DNA from: Syntrophaceae bacterium CG2_30_49_12
GTDB lineage: Bacteria > Desulfobacterota > Syntrophia > Syntrophales > CG2-30-49-12
Reading direction: 5' to 3'
Length of the DNA: 6,012 bases
Assembly (NCBI GenBank): GCA_001873675.1
Contig: MNZP01000109.1
Span: forward strand, 1-6,012
The position numbers and the translations under genes are program-made. Shown one piece after another: positions 6,001 to 6,012 of the stretch (position 1 is the first letter of the stretch; each line of letters begins with the position of its first letter). Under the pieces are notes generated by a model. It searched no databases and was not told the origin of the DNA. It saw only the letters and a program-made list of their open reading frames with translations.

Positions 6001-6012
6001 CTACAACAGCAA

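Overview
The window looks like chromosomal DNA of a Gram-negative bacterium. Coding GC is moderate, and the 3' 550 bases are AT-rich and non-coding. A Wzz/GumC-type tyrosine autokinase, a protein-L-isoaspartate methyltransferase with a signal-peptide-like N-terminus and a large membrane-embedded spermidine-synthase-like protein fit an environmental deltaproteobacterium (Desulfobacterota, for example Syntrophales-like). That assignment is inferred from gene style and repeat style, not from a marker gene.

Layout, left to right. (1) Positions 2-1900, plus strand: the 3' part of a fused polysaccharide co-polymerase / bacterial tyrosine kinase gene. Its frame is open to the left edge, so the true start lies outside the window. 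(2) Positions 1901-1959: a short convergent junction with two small hairpins. (3) Positions 5126 down to 1960, minus strand: a tight two-gene unit. pcm (4362-5126) is followed by an ~800-residue polytopic protein with a SAM-binding, spermidine-synthase-like domain between two membrane blocks. The stop of the first gene lies 2 bases from, or overlaps, the start of the second. (4) Positions 5259-5459, minus strand: a cold-shock-domain gene with a strong Shine-Dalgarno, a clean intrinsic terminator (5219-5248), a candidate sigma-70 promoter (5583-5612) and a leader of about 115 bases containing a terminator-like hairpin. (5) Positions 5613-6012: no gene. It holds a repeat cluster of three blocks, each made of three tandem 8-mers (consensus CACYAAGR). 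The first two blocks head diverged ~99-bp tandem units. The third is inverted, so the outer edges form a perfect 13-bp inverted repeat.

Working together: the kinase belongs to a capsule/exopolysaccharide export locus that continues leftward. The pcm / membrane-protein pair is a separate unit. It plausibly repairs isoaspartate in exported proteins and does an unidentified SAM-type or aminopropyl-type reaction at the membrane. The cold-shock gene is a stand-alone RNA-chaperone unit.

I found no convincing wholly new system. The points most worth following are the pcm / membrane pair, with its spermidine-synthase-like domain missing the expected acidic residues; the attenuator-like cold-shock leader; and the 258-bp MITE-like repeat element.
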